Origin: Acidobacteriota bacterium
GTDB lineage: Bacteria; Acidobacteriota; Vicinamibacteria; Vicinamibacterales; UBA2999
Direction: 5' to 3'
Assembly (NCBI GenBank): GCA_947465645.1
Contig: CANIBQ010000001.1
Span: 91,637 to 155,636 of the forward strand
Length of the DNA: 64,000 nt
Part shown: positions 19,976-28,754 of the stretch, one piece after another
Layout of the letters: every line of letters starts with the position of its first letter
How positions within the stretch are numbered: position 1 is the stretch's first letter
Program-made: the position numbers and the translations under genes
The notes under the pieces: generated by a model
What the model saw: only the letters and a program-made list of their open reading frames with translations
What the model was told of the DNA's origin: nothing
Database searches by the model: none

Positions 19976-20161
19976 ATGACCTGGCTCGGATTGCTTGTCG
20001 TCGCCGTCCTGATCGCGGCCGTGGCGGCCGTCACCGGCCTCAAGCCAAAGGGCACGCGGCACGTCGCCAATACCCGGATGATGGGAATGGCACGACTCGC
20101 GCTCCTGGTGATCGTGATCATCGTCGCGTACCTGGCGTATCGAACCCGCGCGGGCGGGTGA
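19976..20161 (+). CDS. Small two-helix membrane protein
   Basis: 61 aa from ATG 19976. Two hydrophobic segments, WLGLLVVAVLIAAVAAVTGL and ARLALLVIVIIVAYLAY, are joined by a basic loop (KPKGTRHVANTRMMG). No family recognised. Its last 44 bases overlap the convergent DUF3010-like gene. Small size and lack of a clear ribosome-binding site lower confidence, but the hydrophobic pattern with positive-charged loop is coherent. Confidence 0.55.
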   Translation: MTWLGLLVVAVLIAAVAAVTGLKPKGTRHVANTRMMGMARLALLVIVIIVAYLAYRTRAGG

Positions 20162-20669
20162 GGCTCGCCTGAGACGGTCCCCCGGCCACCTTGAGTGCCG
20201 CGGCCGCGGCGCCGGCCGCGCCCTGCGACCAGTTCTTATGACGCCCCTCGTCGTTGAACCGCTCCGCCGCGCGCGCCTGCCACTTCTGTCCTTCCGCACA
20301 ACCCAGGGCTTTCTTGAGGCTCGCCGCGGGCACCTTGACCACCGGCAGGCCGCTCTCCGCCGCAGCAAGTTCGACGATCGCTTCCGCCTTGATCGCCTCC
20401 ACCGACGACTTGAATCGGCCCGACGAGGATGCCAGGAGCGCGATTGTCGCGCGGCGGCGCTTGCCGCCGGTCTTGGGGACGATCTTGGGAACGATCTTGG
20501 GAACGCCGCCGAACAGCGCCACCAGCCGCCGCAGCAGCGCCGTCAGGTCGTCTCCCGATTGCACCTCGAACGGAATCGAGGTGATCGACTTGATCGCGAA
20601 GCTCGCGCCCGACCCGGTGGTGTGGGCGACGACGACGGCGTGTTTGGTGGGACTGAGCCCGAAGATCAT
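20118..20669 (-). CDS. DUF3010-like protein
   Basis: 183 aa from ATG 20669. The pattern of an N-terminal strand (IFGLSPTKHAVVVA), a central LLASSSGRFKSSVEAIKAEAIVELAA helix and VVKVPAASLKKAL resembles DUF3010 proteins, which look RuvC-like; I hold this loosely. A PKIVPKIVPK stretch near residue 57 comes from a 12-base tandem repeat at about 20473-20505 and probably lengthens a loop. Function unknown. Its 3' end overlaps the small membrane gene. Confidence 0.6.
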   Translation of the reverse strand: MIFGLSPTKHAVVVAHTTGSGASFAIKSITSIPFEVQSGDDLTALLRRLVALFGGVPKIVPKIVPKTGGKRRRATIALLASSSGRFKSSVEAIKAEAIVELAAAESGLPVVKVPAASLKKALGCAEGQKWQARAAERFNDEGRHKNWSQGAAGAAAAALKVAGGPSQASLTRPRGFDTPGTRR

Positions 20670-20737
20670 GGGCGGATCATGGCGGAATGCGAGGCCCGGG
20701 TAAAGCGCACCGGTTGGCGTGAGAACATAGAGTTCAC

Positions 20738-21382
20738 ATGGCACTGGAGCGGGTCGTTCGGGCGGGCGGGTCGATCGAGGACTACTGCCGCGCGTGCAAG
20801 ACAGATCGCATTCACACGGTGATCGCGCTGGATGAGGAAGGCCGCCCCGTGCGCGTGACCTGCGACCAATGCCGCAGCGAGCACAACTACCGCGGCGGAC
20901 CGAGGGAGGCGGCGTTTGGCGCGCCCGCGGAAGCCCCGTCTGGTTCCCGCGCGTCATCGGCTCCGCGCGCCCGCCGCGCGTCGGGCGAACCATTCCCCAT
21001 CGTCAGCGACCGAGAGAGGATTGCGCCGACCATGCCTTCGACATCAGACGATCTCGAGATGCTGCTGCGGCGCATCATCCGCGAGGAAGCCGGGATCACG
21101 CCGGCGGTTCCGGCCGAAAAATGGCGCGGCGGCACGCTGGTGCTGCGGCCCGGCGCGGAAGGACAGGAGAAGAGCTGGCCGATCGAGACCTTCTTCCACA
21201 AGATCGTGATGCTGCGAAATCGCCTGCGCACGCTGGAGCAGCAGGTCAACGCCTCCGACCTCTCCGATGACGTGAAGGTGAAGTTGCAAAGCTACGTGAG
21301 CGGCTGCTACGGATCCCTGACCAGCTTCAACGTGCTGTTTGCAGACGAGGCCGATCAGTTCAAGGGGAGCGGGGGAGACTAA
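20738..21382 (+). CDS. Zinc-ribbon hypothetical protein
   Basis: 214 aa from ATG 20738. The N-terminal CRAC...CDQC pair (residues 17-20 and 42-45) should bind zinc as a ribbon. A disordered Ala/Ser/Arg-rich stretch (60-95) follows. The C-terminal helical domain (about 100-210) contains EMLLRRIIREEAG, SWPIETFFHKIVMLRNRLRTLEQQV and LKSYVSGCYGS-like helices. No family recognised. The C-terminal helices suggest a dimer or protein-binding module. A heptamer array begins two bases after the stop. Confidence 0.65.
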   Translation: MALERVVRAGGSIEDYCRACKTDRIHTVIALDEEGRPVRVTCDQCRSEHNYRGGPREAAFGAPAEAPSGSRASSAPRARRASGEPFPIVSDRERIAPTMPSTSDDLEMLLRRIIREEAGITPAVPAEKWRGGTLVLRPGAEGQEKSWPIETFFHKIVMLRNRLRTLEQQVNASDLSDDVKVKLQSYVSGCYGSLTSFNVLFADEADQFKGSGGD

Positions 21383-21384
21383 CA

Positions 21385-21426
21385 GTTCTCAGTTCTGAGT
21401 TCTCAGTTCTCGGTTCTCAGTTCCAA
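21385..21426. repeat. GTTCTCA heptamer array
   Basis: Six units in register: GTTCTCA, GTTCTGA, GTTCTCA, GTTCTCG, GTTCTCA, GTTCCAA, starting two bases after the stop codon TAA (21380-21382). No inverted half follows. Confidence 0.9.
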
Positions 21427-21456
21427 GCGCTAGTGTGGGGTGCCGTGGCTTGCCGT

Positions 21457-21477
21457 ACATGCGTGACACGCGCAGTC
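21457..21477. repeat. 21-bp repeat shared with 25842-25862
   Basis: ACATGCGTGACACGCGC followed by AGTC; the copy at 25842-25862 differs at two positions. It lies 19 bases before the ATG of the propeller protein, so it may also contain promoter or leader sequence. Confidence 0.6.
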
Positions 21478-21496
21478 AGTCGGCTACACTTCCTCC

Positions 21497-22390
21497 ATGC
21501 CCCATCGTCCCCGCCCGGTGATGACGCTGGTTGAGGAGCGGAAGCTGTCGGATCTGATCCAACCGCCGACCGGCCGCGGTGTGCTCGAGGCCAGCGGGGT
21601 GATCGCCAGGGGCGGCTACTACTACGTCATCTTCGACAACGTGCGGCGGGTGGCGCGTATCCATTCCTCGCTGGATGTGGGATCGAAGAAACATGCGTGG
21701 TTCGGCCGGGCGCGCGACGGCGAGGGATACGAGGACATCGCCTTCAGCCGGCACACGGGGCGGTTCTATCTCCTGATCGAGGGGGAAAAACACCCCGACG
21801 GCAGCTATAAGGCGCTGATCGACGAGTGCGACGAAGCGGCGAAGTTCAAGCGTCGGCGCTGGGTCGACTTCCCGTTCGACAAGCGCAACAAGGGCTTCGA
21901 AGGGCTGAGCGCGGTCCGGTGGAAGGGACGCGATTATCTCCTCGCGCTCTGTGAAGGCAATCGCTGCCGCGGGGGACGGAAGGGAAGGAAGCCCGGCGGC
22001 GGGCGCATCCACGTGCTGCAACGGGCGGGCACCGTCTGGAAGCCGGTCGCGACCATCGCGCTTCCGCCACGCGTCACGTTCGAGGACTACGCGGCCGTGT
22101 CGCTGCGCGGCACCCGGATCGCCGTGGTCTCGCAGCAGGCGTCGCGGCTCTGGATCGGGACCCTGCGGTTCCGCGACTGGACGATCGCGGGGCGCGGGAC
22201 GACCTACGACTTTCCCAGGAGCAGGAAGGGCAAGCCGAAGTACTGCACGCTCGAGGGATTGTGCTGGCTGTCGCCACGCACCTTCGTGCTGGTCTCAGAT
22301 CTGGCCGGGGGCGACTGCCCGAAGCGCTGCAGGAAGCGGGACCAGTCCATCCACGTGTTTCGAATCCCGGCTCAGACGAGGGGCGCGTAG
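21497..22390 (+). CDS. Beta-propeller protein, esterase-like/SdiA-regulated type
   Basis: 297 aa from ATG 21497 (ATG 21521 is an alternative). Repeated strand patterns with FEGLSAVRWKGRDYLLALCEG, FEDYAAVSLRGTRIAVVSQ and TLEGLCWLSPRTFVLVSDL are those of six-bladed propellers in the phytase-like esterase/SdiA-regulated group. A Cys-rich basic patch (GNRCRGGRKGRK and DCPKRCRKR) is unusual. No signal peptide is visible, so it is probably cytosolic. Substrate unknown. Confidence 0.6.
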   Translation: MPHRPRPVMTLVEERKLSDLIQPPTGRGVLEASGVIARGGYYYVIFDNVRRVARIHSSLDVGSKKHAWFGRARDGEGYEDIAFSRHTGRFYLLIEGEKHPDGSYKALIDECDEAAKFKRRRWVDFPFDKRNKGFEGLSAVRWKGRDYLLALCEGNRCRGGRKGRKPGGGRIHVLQRAGTVWKPVATIALPPRVTFEDYAAVSLRGTRIAVVSQQASRLWIGTLRFRDWTIAGRGTTYDFPRSRKGKPKYCTLEGLCWLSPRTFVLVSDLAGGDCPKRCRKRDQSIHVFRIPAQTRGA

Positions 22391-22917
22391 CGGTTCCTGC
22401 CCGAGGCGACCGCCGGGAGTACCTCGTTCCCGGGCGCAGGGACTCCGTGTCACCGGTCCTTGATATGGTTGCGCCCGCTTCAGGACATCCGCCTGTTCGT
22501 CAGGCGTCCGTAGCAGTTGTAGCTGGTACCCATCCTGCAATGCCGCACTATTGACCTGTGCTGTCATGCGACTGGCGCGGAGAAGCGGTCCAGGCTCTAC
22601 GGCCAACCGTTCGCAGGGATCCAAAATTTCGGTTGGCGTTTGGCGTGGCGTCGCTCCTCTTACCGTTGATTGCACAAATCCCAAGGTCACGGTCGTTCTC
22701 ACGGTCGTTCTCACGGCGGCCCTGCGTCTCGCCAATCGGGTCGCTCGGCGAACCGGCTGTGGGATCGAACGGCTGAGGGGCAGCGTCGGTGTGACGGGAC
22801 CTGTAACGACTTACGGCTTTCGGTCCAGGAGCGCAGCGCCGGCCACGCTGCGGTTGGCGGGTACGCGTCCAGAGACATAGATCCGGATCCCCCGGATCGC
22901 TTCGACGAAGATCACAC
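22391..22917. other. 527-base stretch without a recognisable gene
   Basis: No ORF on either strand gives a protein I recognise, and no tRNA cloverleaf is evident. It contains a 12-base tandem repeat (TCACGGTCGTTC, 2.5 copies, 22687-22716). Its local composition is less GC-skewed at the third codon position than in neighbouring genes. The last 60 bases must hold the start signals of the DUF349 gene. It may be a decayed gene or an undescribed RNA. Confidence 0.5.
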
Positions 22918-25818
22918 ATGAGCATGGGCATTCTCGAACGGCTACGACCGGCACCTCGTTGGAAGCACGCGGACCCCTCGGTACGGGCCGCGGCGGTGTA
23001 CGACCTCGGCCCGGACGAATCCGAGGCACTGCATGCGCTCGCGCGCGAGGACGCTGAACCGCGCGTCCGCCGGGCGGCGGTCACGCGGCTGGATGATCTC
23101 GCGGTGCTCGGCGACATTGCGCGCACCGATCCGGACGAGGACGTGCGCACGGAGGCGATTCGCGGCCTGGCCGGGATCGCGGCTGAAGCAGACGAGGTGA
23201 CGCAGGCGATCGAGGCGTCGCGACAGTTGCTGGCGCTGGGACGGACCAAGGAGATTGTCCTGGTCGCGCGCGACAGCTCCTCGGCCGCGGTGCGCGCAGC
23301 TGTCACCGACCTGATCGAGGATCCCAAGGCGCTCGGGTCGATCAGCCGCCACGCCCAGGATGGCGTGACGCGGCTGCGTGCGCTCGCGCGCGTGCACGAT
23401 GCGGGCGAGATCCTCAACGTCGCGTTGAAGTCCGAACACACCGACGCCGCGGTGGCGGCGCTCGAGCGCGTCGGCGACACCGAATCGCTCGCCGCCATCG
23501 CGCAGCGTGGACGGAACAAGGTCGCGGCCCGCAGGGCACGGGCGCGGCTTCGCCTGATCGAGGAGGCCGCCCAGCCGGCGCCCGCTGAGACCACGGTCCG
23601 GATGAGCGCCGACGATCGCCAGCGCGCGCTGACGCTGCTTCACGCCGCCGAAGCGCTGGTGGCGGTCGCCAACCCCGACGAGGCGTCAACCAGCCTCGGC
23701 GACGTCCGGCTCTCATGGGCCGAGCTGCAGGCCGACGTCGAGATCGACGCGGCCCTCTCGCAGCAGTTCGACGCGGCCAGCGACGCGGTGCGCGAAGCCA
23801 TCGCCGAGCGCCACCAGGAACGCGCCGCCGAGGAGGAGCGCCGGCTCGCGATCACGCGCGAGCAGGCGGACCGCGTGGCGATCTGCGCCGAGCTGGAAGC
23901 GCTGTCGAGTGCCGCAGCCGCCCGCGAGGCGTCCACCCAGGACGAGGCAGAGGCCAATCGCGTCGCCGAGCTCAAGGTGAAGTGGGACACGCTGCCGCCG
24001 ATGCCCTCCGAGTATGCGGCGTCGCTGAACCGGCGTTTCCAGGACGCCTGCCGCTCGTACGAGGATCGGGAGAGGCGCCGCATGCTCGCGCTGGCCGCCT
24101 CCGCCCGCCTCGAGACGCTGGCGACCGAGCTCGAGCAGTTGGTGGCGTCCGAGCAGGCGCTCGAGGAAGTGATCGCCCGCTGGCGCGGGCTGCGGCGCGA
24201 CGCCGACGTGCTCCGCGAGCACGCCGCGGCGAACGCCGGCGCCGCCGAGCGGCTGGAGCGCGCGATCGCGACGCTCGAGGAAAAGGAGCAGGCCCACCAG
24301 CAGGTGCGCGTCAAGCAGGAGCAGGAGACGCTGCGCCGGCTGCACCAGGTCTGCCGCCAGGTGGAGACGCTGGTCGCCTCCCAGGAGATCACGCTGAAGG
24401 CGGGCGACCGCGCGCTCCGGGACATCCGCACCGCGCTCGAGGACCGCGCCCCGGTGCCGTCGAAGAAGGATCGCCAGGAAGTCCAGGCGCGGCTCGAGGC
24501 GGCGCGCACCGCGCTCGGCCCACGCGTGCAGCAGTTGCGCGACGCGGACGAGTGGCAGCGCTGGGCCAACCTCCAGGTGCAGGAAGAGCTGTGCCGCCAC
24601 ATGGAAGCGCTCAAGGGCGAGGAGAACCTCGAGACGGCGGGCCGCCGCATGCGCGAGCTGCAGGGGCGGTGGAAGGAAGTCGCGCTGGCGCCGCGGGCGC
24701 AGGGCGAGGTGATGTGGCGCCGGTTCAAGGACGCGCAGGACGCGGTCTTCGTCCGCACGGCGCAGCACTACGCCGCCCAGAACGAGGAGCGCGGCGGCAA
24801 CCTGGCGCGGAAACAGGCGCTCTGCGAGCGCGCCGAGGCGCTCGCCGACTCGACCGACTGGGTGAAGACCGCCACCGAGATTCAGGCGCTGCAGGGCGAG
24901 TGGAAGACGATTGGCCCGGTGACCCGCGGTCACGAGAAGGCCGCGTGGGAGCGGTTCCGCGCGGCGTGCGATCGCTTCTTCACCCGCCGGCAGGAGGATC
25001 TCAAGCGCCGCAAGGAAGACTGGGCGGCCAACCTCGAGAAGAAGGAAGCGCTGTGCGCCCAGGCCGAGACCCTTGCGGACTCGACCGAGTGGGACGCGGC
25101 GGCCGGACAGGTGAAGCGCCTGCAGTCCGACTGGAAGATGGTCGGCCCGGTGCGCAAGTCGAAGTCCGACGCCATCTGGCAGCGGTTCCGCGCCGCCTGC
25201 GATCGCTTTTTCGACCGCTACAAGAATCGCGACCAGGTCGAGCTGCTGGCAAAGGCCGCCCCACGCGACGAGATCATCCGCGGGCTCGAGGCGCTGTTGC
25301 CAGCCAAAGACAGTGACGCAGGCCCCGCTCCGGAGCAGCTCCCCGCGGCGGTGCAGGACGCGCGCGCGAGGTGGTCGCAGGCGCCCGAGCTCCCGCGGCC
25401 GCTGCAGCAGGATCTCGCCGCGCGCTATCACGACGCGCTTGCCCGGCTCGTCGCCACCTGGCCGGCGGCCTTCGGCGGCACCGATCTCGATCCCGAGGGC
25501 ACCCGCAAGCGCATGGAGAAGCTGGTCGCCAAGGTCGAGGAGCTGGTGCCCTCGCAGGCCCGGCCGCAGGCGATGTCGCCGGCGGAGCGGCTCGCCGAGC
25601 AATGGCGCGAGCGCCTCGCCGCGAACACGATGACCGGCGGAAAAACCGCGGCGGAAACCGAGGACGCCGCGTGGCGTACTGCTGAGCAGGAAGTCCGCAA
25701 CGTCCAGGCGCAATGGGCGCGCCTGGGCCCGGTGCCCGCCGACGTCGCGGGCCCGCTCAACGAGCGCTTCCAGCGCGCGTGCCGCAAGTTCTACGAGCAG
25801 CGCAAGCGCGCCTCGTGA
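22918..25818 (+). CDS. Large DUF349-repeat protein with N-terminal HEAT-like region
   Basis: 966 aa from ATG 22918. Residues about 15-220 form helical HEAT-like units (DPSVRAAAVYDL, DAEPRVRRAAVTRLDDL, DEDVRTEAIRGLAG). From about residue 220 the chain is very rich in Glu, Arg and Ala. Here the DUF349 pattern recurs: W-x-x-x-G-P-V then (W)-x-R-F-R-x-A-C-D-R-F-F, for example WKTIGPVTRGHEKAAWERFRAACDRFF and two more copies. DUF349 proteins are long cytosolic helical proteins of unknown function, roughly twice as common with chromosome-maintenance genes. No operon partner is visible. Confidence 0.82.
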   Translation: MSMGILERLRPAPRWKHADPSVRAAAVYDLGPDESEALHALAREDAEPRVRRAAVTRLDDLAVLGDIARTDPDEDVRTEAIRGLAGIAAEADEVTQAIEASRQLLALGRTKEIVLVARDSSSAAVRAAVTDLIEDPKALGSISRHAQDGVTRLRALARVHDAGEILNVALKSEHTDAAVAALERVGDTESLAAIAQRGRNKVAARRARARLRLIEEAAQPAPAETTVRMSADDRQRALTLLHAAEALVAVANPDEASTSLGDVRLSWAELQADVEIDAALSQQFDAASDAVREAIAERHQERAAEEERRLAITREQADRVAICAELEALSSAAAAREASTQDEAEANRVAELKVKWDTLPPMPSEYAASLNRRFQDACRSYEDRERRRMLALAASARLETLATELEQLVASEQALEEVIARWRGLRRDADVLREHAAANAGAAERLERAIATLEEKEQAHQQVRVKQEQETLRRLHQVCRQVETLVASQEITLKAGDRALRDIRTALEDRAPVPSKKDRQEVQARLEAARTALGPRVQQLRDADEWQRWANLQVQEELCRHMEALKGEENLETAGRRMRELQGRWKEVALAPRAQGEVMWRRFKDAQDAVFVRTAQHYAAQNEERGGNLARKQALCERAEALADSTDWVKTATEIQALQGEWKTIGPVTRGHEKAAWERFRAACDRFFTRRQEDLKRRKEDWAANLEKKEALCAQAETLADSTEWDAAAGQVKRLQSDWKMVGPVRKSKSDAIWQRFRAACDRFFDRYKNRDQVELLAKAAPRDEIIRGLEALLPAKDSDAGPAPEQLPAAVQDARARWSQAPELPRPLQQDLAARYHDALARLVATWPAAFGGTDLDPEGTRKRMEKLVAKVEELVPSQARPQAMSPAERLAEQWRERLAANTMTGGKTAAETEDAAWRTAEQEVRNVQAQWARLGPVPADVAGPLNERFQRACRKFYEQRKRAS

Positions 25819-25840
25819 GGCCGACCTTGTCAGGTCGCCC
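25819..25840. repeat. Palindrome with CCTTGTCAGG core
   Basis: CGACCT (25822-25827), loop TGTC, AGGTCG (25832-25837), flanked by GG and CC. It begins in the bases right after the DUF349 stop codon (25816-25818). Same core and loop as the hairpin at 8589-8612 but different arms. Confidence 0.75.
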
Positions 25841-25951
25841 CACATGCGGGACACGCGCGGTCTTCAGCCGCAATTGAAGGGCCGATCACTGAATGAGACG
25901 TAAATGTCTTACGCACAGTGATCGCGAACACCCACCTGCATCCCCCGGTAG

Positions 25952-25973
25952 CCGGAAGCCTTCAGGCTTCCGG
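25952..25973. repeat. Palindrome with CCTTCAGG core
   Basis: CCGGAAGCCT (25952-25961), TC, AGGCTTCCGG (25964-25973): perfect 10-bp arms around TC. Identical in architecture to 40982-41003, with different arm sequence. Confidence 0.85.
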
Positions 25974-26022
25974 TAGACCCTCTCACCAATTCCTCCAATT
26001 AGGTTTCCTCTGCAAGTCATAA

Positions 26023-26036
26023 CTACAAGGTTGTAG
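26023..26036. promoter_or_regulatory. Inverted repeat CTACAA-GG-TTGTAG upstream of a secreted protein gene
   Basis: A 14-bp perfect palindrome in an AT-rich tract about 105 bases before the ATG at 26141. Its TACA/TGTA halves resemble BlaI/MecI/CopY operators but with a wider centre. TAGAAT at 26056-26061 may be a -10; its spacing from TTGTAG (26031) is 19 bases, longer than ideal. Confidence 0.4.
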
Positions 26037-26140
26037 CTGTAGCGTAGATAGATCTTAGAATTCAGGCCTGATTCTGCGCGTCGCGCGCGCGGCTGCTGGT
26101 ATCGCTGTTGCTCCGTGTCACGCCAGGAGGCACGGGATTC

Positions 26141-26593
26141 ATGACACGGCACTCATTCCTGGCGTTGGCGGGCATCACCCTTCTCAGCACCACTATCCTT
26201 TGCGGCGTCGCGGAGGCGGCAGACAAGAAGTCCGAGCCGCTGGCGTTGAAGACGCCCGCGTTCATCGGCGGGGTTGGCAGCGATGTCGTCGTGCGCATGC
26301 GCGTCGAGCCCGACGCGCGGAGCCGCGAGCTCACGCTCGAATGGGCAGCGAACGAAGACCTGTCAGGCGGATCGCACGCGGTCATGCTCGATGGCGCGCG
26401 CGCGGCCGCCACCCATCAGTTCTCGATCAAGCGGCTCCCGGCTGGCGAGCACGTCGTCACCGCGATCCTGCGGTTCAATGACGGCACTGAGATCAGGAAA
26501 GCGTCGACGGTGACGATCGTCGGCATCGGCGGGATCGGGACGCCGGTGGGCGGAGCCGACAACGGGCGCGTCAGGGGGGCAGATACGCGGTGA
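26141..26593 (+). CDS. Secreted hypothetical protein
   Basis: 150 aa from ATG 26141 with AGGAGG-type site CAGGAGG ten bases upstream. A clear signal peptide (about residues 1-26, ending GVAEAADKK) directs export. The mature part is a small beta-rich domain (VVVRMRVEPDARSRELTLEWAA-like strands, then LPAGEHVVTAILRFNDG) reminiscent of an Ig-like fold, with a Gly-rich tail. No family recognised. A GATC-rich stretch begins directly after the stop. Confidence 0.65.
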   Translation: MTRHSFLALAGITLLSTTILCGVAEAADKKSEPLALKTPAFIGGVGSDVVVRMRVEPDARSRELTLEWAANEDLSGGSHAVMLDGARAAATHQFSIKRLPAGEHVVTAILRFNDGTEIRKASTVTIVGIGGIGTPVGGADNGRVRGADTR

Positions 26594-26727
26594 CGCCTCG
26601 ATATCTATGGATCGATGAACGATGATCGGTGGATCGATCGACGCATCGATGATCCGATCATTGACGCAATGATCCGCTCATCGACGGATCGATCGATGAT
26701 CAGTTCATCGATCATCGATGTGCAGAT
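26594..26727. repeat. GATC/ATCGAT-dense intergenic stretch
   Basis: Between convergent genes. Within about 110 bases I count eleven GATC sites, mostly as overlapping TGATC, GGATC and ATCGAT words. No fixed unit length holds, though 7-8 base spacing is frequent at the left end. Many short hairpins are possible. Confidence 0.75.
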
Positions 26728-28683
26728 TTAACCCTCGAGGTAGGTATAGCCCGCCAGCCCGTCTTCGTAGAAGCGGAGGAGGCGGCCGGCGCCCTCGTAG
26801 TCGACGCGGCCTTCGCGAACGGCGCTTTCCACGTCGGTTCGCAGCTTCCCGAGCAGCGACTCCGCGTCGAACTCCACGTAGGCCAACACCTCGCGGACGG
26901 TGTCGCCCTTGATCAGGGTGTCGAGACGCGCCTGGCCGTTGGAGTCGAGGCTGACGTGCACGGCATGCGTGTCGCCGAGCAGGTTGTGGAGGTCGCCGAG
27001 GATTTCCTGGTAGGCGCCGACGAGGAAGACGCCCATGTAGTACGGCTCACCGTTGACGGTGTGCAGGGGCAGGGTCTTCTTGACGTCGCGCCGATCGACG
27101 AAGCGATCGAGCTTGCCGTCCGAGTCGCAGGTGATGTCGCCCAGCACGGCGTGGTTCAGCGGCTTCTCGTTGAGCCGGTGGATCGGCATCACCGGGAACA
27201 ACTGCTTGATCGCCCAGCTGTCCGGAATCGACTGAAACAGCGAGAAGTTGCAGAAATAGGTGTGCGACAGGAGCTCGTCCAGGTTCTGCAGATCCTCCGG
27301 CACCTCCGCCATCGTCGGCGTGAGCTTCTGAAGCTTGGTGCAGATCGCCCAGAACAGGTTTTCGGCCATGCTGCGCTGGTCGAGCGGGAGGTAGCCTCCG
27401 GTGAAGAGGCTCAGCGCCATGTCGAGCGCCTGCTGCGCGTCGTGAAAGGCTTCGAGCGCGTTCCTGGCGTTGACGTTGTTATAGGTCTCCACCAGGTCGA
27501 TCAGCGGCTGCTCCCAGTCGGGATTGGCGGTGGTCGGGACCTTCTCGTCGCCGAAACCTGAGACGCCGAGCACGTTGAAGACCAGCATGCTGTGGTACGC
27601 CACCACGGCGCGTCCGCTCTCGGAAATGATCGTCGGATGCGGGACGCCCACCTCGTCGCACACCGTCTGGATGTGGTAGACGACGTCGTTGGCGTATTCC
27701 TCGAGCGTGTAGTTCATGCTCGACTCGAAATTGGTCTGCGACCCGTCGTAATCCACCCCGAGGCCGCCACCCACATCCAGGTACTGGAGCCCCGCGCCCA
27801 TCTTGGCGAGCTGGGTGAAGACGCGCGCGCCTTCGTTCAGCGCCCCCTTGACGATGCGGATGTTGGTGATCTGGCTGCCGAGATGGAAGTGGAGCAGCTT
27901 GAAGCAGTCCTGCATGTCGCGGGACTTCAGCTCCTCGAGCCCACGCATGATCTCGGTGACGGTGAGGCCGAACTTCGACCGGAAGCCGCCGGATGACTGC
28001 CAGCGTCCGCTGCCGCGTGACGCCAGCTTGACGCGCATCCCGATCTGCGGGCGGACGCCGAGCTTCTCGGCCGCTTCGAGAATCAGCCCGAGTTCCTCGT
28101 ACTTCTCGACGACCGGGATGATGTTGCGCCCGATTTTCAGGGCGAGCATCGCCGTTTCGATGAACTCCGCGTCCTTGAATCCGTTGCAGATGATCGGCGT
28201 GTCGTTGTCCGCGAGGGCCACGACGGCAAGCAACTCGGGCTTCGAGCCCGCTTCCAGGCCGAATTTATAGGGACGGCCGAAATTGAGGACCTCCTCGACG
28301 ACCTGGCGCTGCTGGTTGACCTTGATGGGATAGACGCAGCTGTAGGCGCCCTGGTAGTTGTTCTGGCTGATCGCGTTCTGAAACGCGGCGTGAATATCGC
28401 CGAGCCGATGCTTGAGGATGTCGGTAAACCTCACCAGCACGGGCAGGCTGATGCCGCGGAGCTGCAGCCGATCGATCAGCTCCTTGAGGTCGATCGCGGC
28501 CGCGGGGTCCTTGGTCGGGCGCACCTCGAGGTGGCCGGCTTCGTTGACGGCGAAGTAGCCCTTCCCCCAGCGGGGAACCTCGTAGAGCTCGCTCGCGTCA
28601 TGCACGCTCCACCGGGTCGCGGTGGTGGCTGCCGCCGCGCCCGCCGCTGGCGGCGACGGACGTCCATTGGTCAAGGTGTTCAT
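26728..28683 (-). CDS. speA: Biosynthetic arginine decarboxylase
   Basis: 651 aa from ATG 28683. PLP-dependent fold III enzyme making agmatine for polyamine synthesis. Seen: WGKGYFAVNEAGHLEVRP at the N-terminus, the PLP lysine in YPIKVNQQRQVV, FGLEAGSKPEL, LHFHLGSQ, LDVGGGLGVDYDGS for phosphate binding and CDSDGKLDRF with the catalytic Cys. Length and motifs match SpeA rather than ornithine decarboxylase. It is convergent with the secreted protein and divergent from the thioesterase across 71 bases. Confidence 0.95.
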   Translation of the reverse strand: MNTLTNGRPSPPAAGAAAATTATRWSVHDASELYEVPRWGKGYFAVNEAGHLEVRPTKDPAAAIDLKELIDRLQLRGISLPVLVRFTDILKHRLGDIHAAFQNAISQNNYQGAYSCVYPIKVNQQRQVVEEVLNFGRPYKFGLEAGSKPELLAVVALADNDTPIICNGFKDAEFIETAMLALKIGRNIIPVVEKYEELGLILEAAEKLGVRPQIGMRVKLASRGSGRWQSSGGFRSKFGLTVTEIMRGLEELKSRDMQDCFKLLHFHLGSQITNIRIVKGALNEGARVFTQLAKMGAGLQYLDVGGGLGVDYDGSQTNFESSMNYTLEEYANDVVYHIQTVCDEVGVPHPTIISESGRAVVAYHSMLVFNVLGVSGFGDEKVPTTANPDWEQPLIDLVETYNNVNARNALEAFHDAQQALDMALSLFTGGYLPLDQRSMAENLFWAICTKLQKLTPTMAEVPEDLQNLDELLSHTYFCNFSLFQSIPDSWAIKQLFPVMPIHRLNEKPLNHAVLGDITCDSDGKLDRFVDRRDVKKTLPLHTVNGEPYYMGVFLVGAYQEILGDLHNLLGDTHAVHVSLDSNGQARLDTLIKGDTVREVLAYVEFDAESLLGKLRTDVESAVREGRVDYEGAGRLLRFYEDGLAGYTYLEG

Positions 28684-28754
28684 GTGAGCATCAATGATAA
28701 ACGGAATCACCACAGGTCTTCAGTCTTTTGTCTCTCGGATAAAATAACGATCAC

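Larger units (their letters stand above)
25819..26140. other. 322-base intergenic region with palindromes and AT-rich leader
   Basis: Between the DUF349 stop and the secreted protein ATG. It holds a CCTTGTCAGG palindrome (25819-25840), the 21-bp repeat copy (25842-25862), a CCTTCAGG palindrome (25952-25973) and an AT-rich tract (about 25990-26062) with the inverted repeat CTACAA-GG-TTGTAG. No ORF is convincing. Confidence 0.7.

Noticed and set aside
22295..22735. Minus-strand ORF in the 22.4-22.9 kb gap
   Set aside because: Overlaps the end of a better-supported plus-strand gene and shows no family pattern or start signal.
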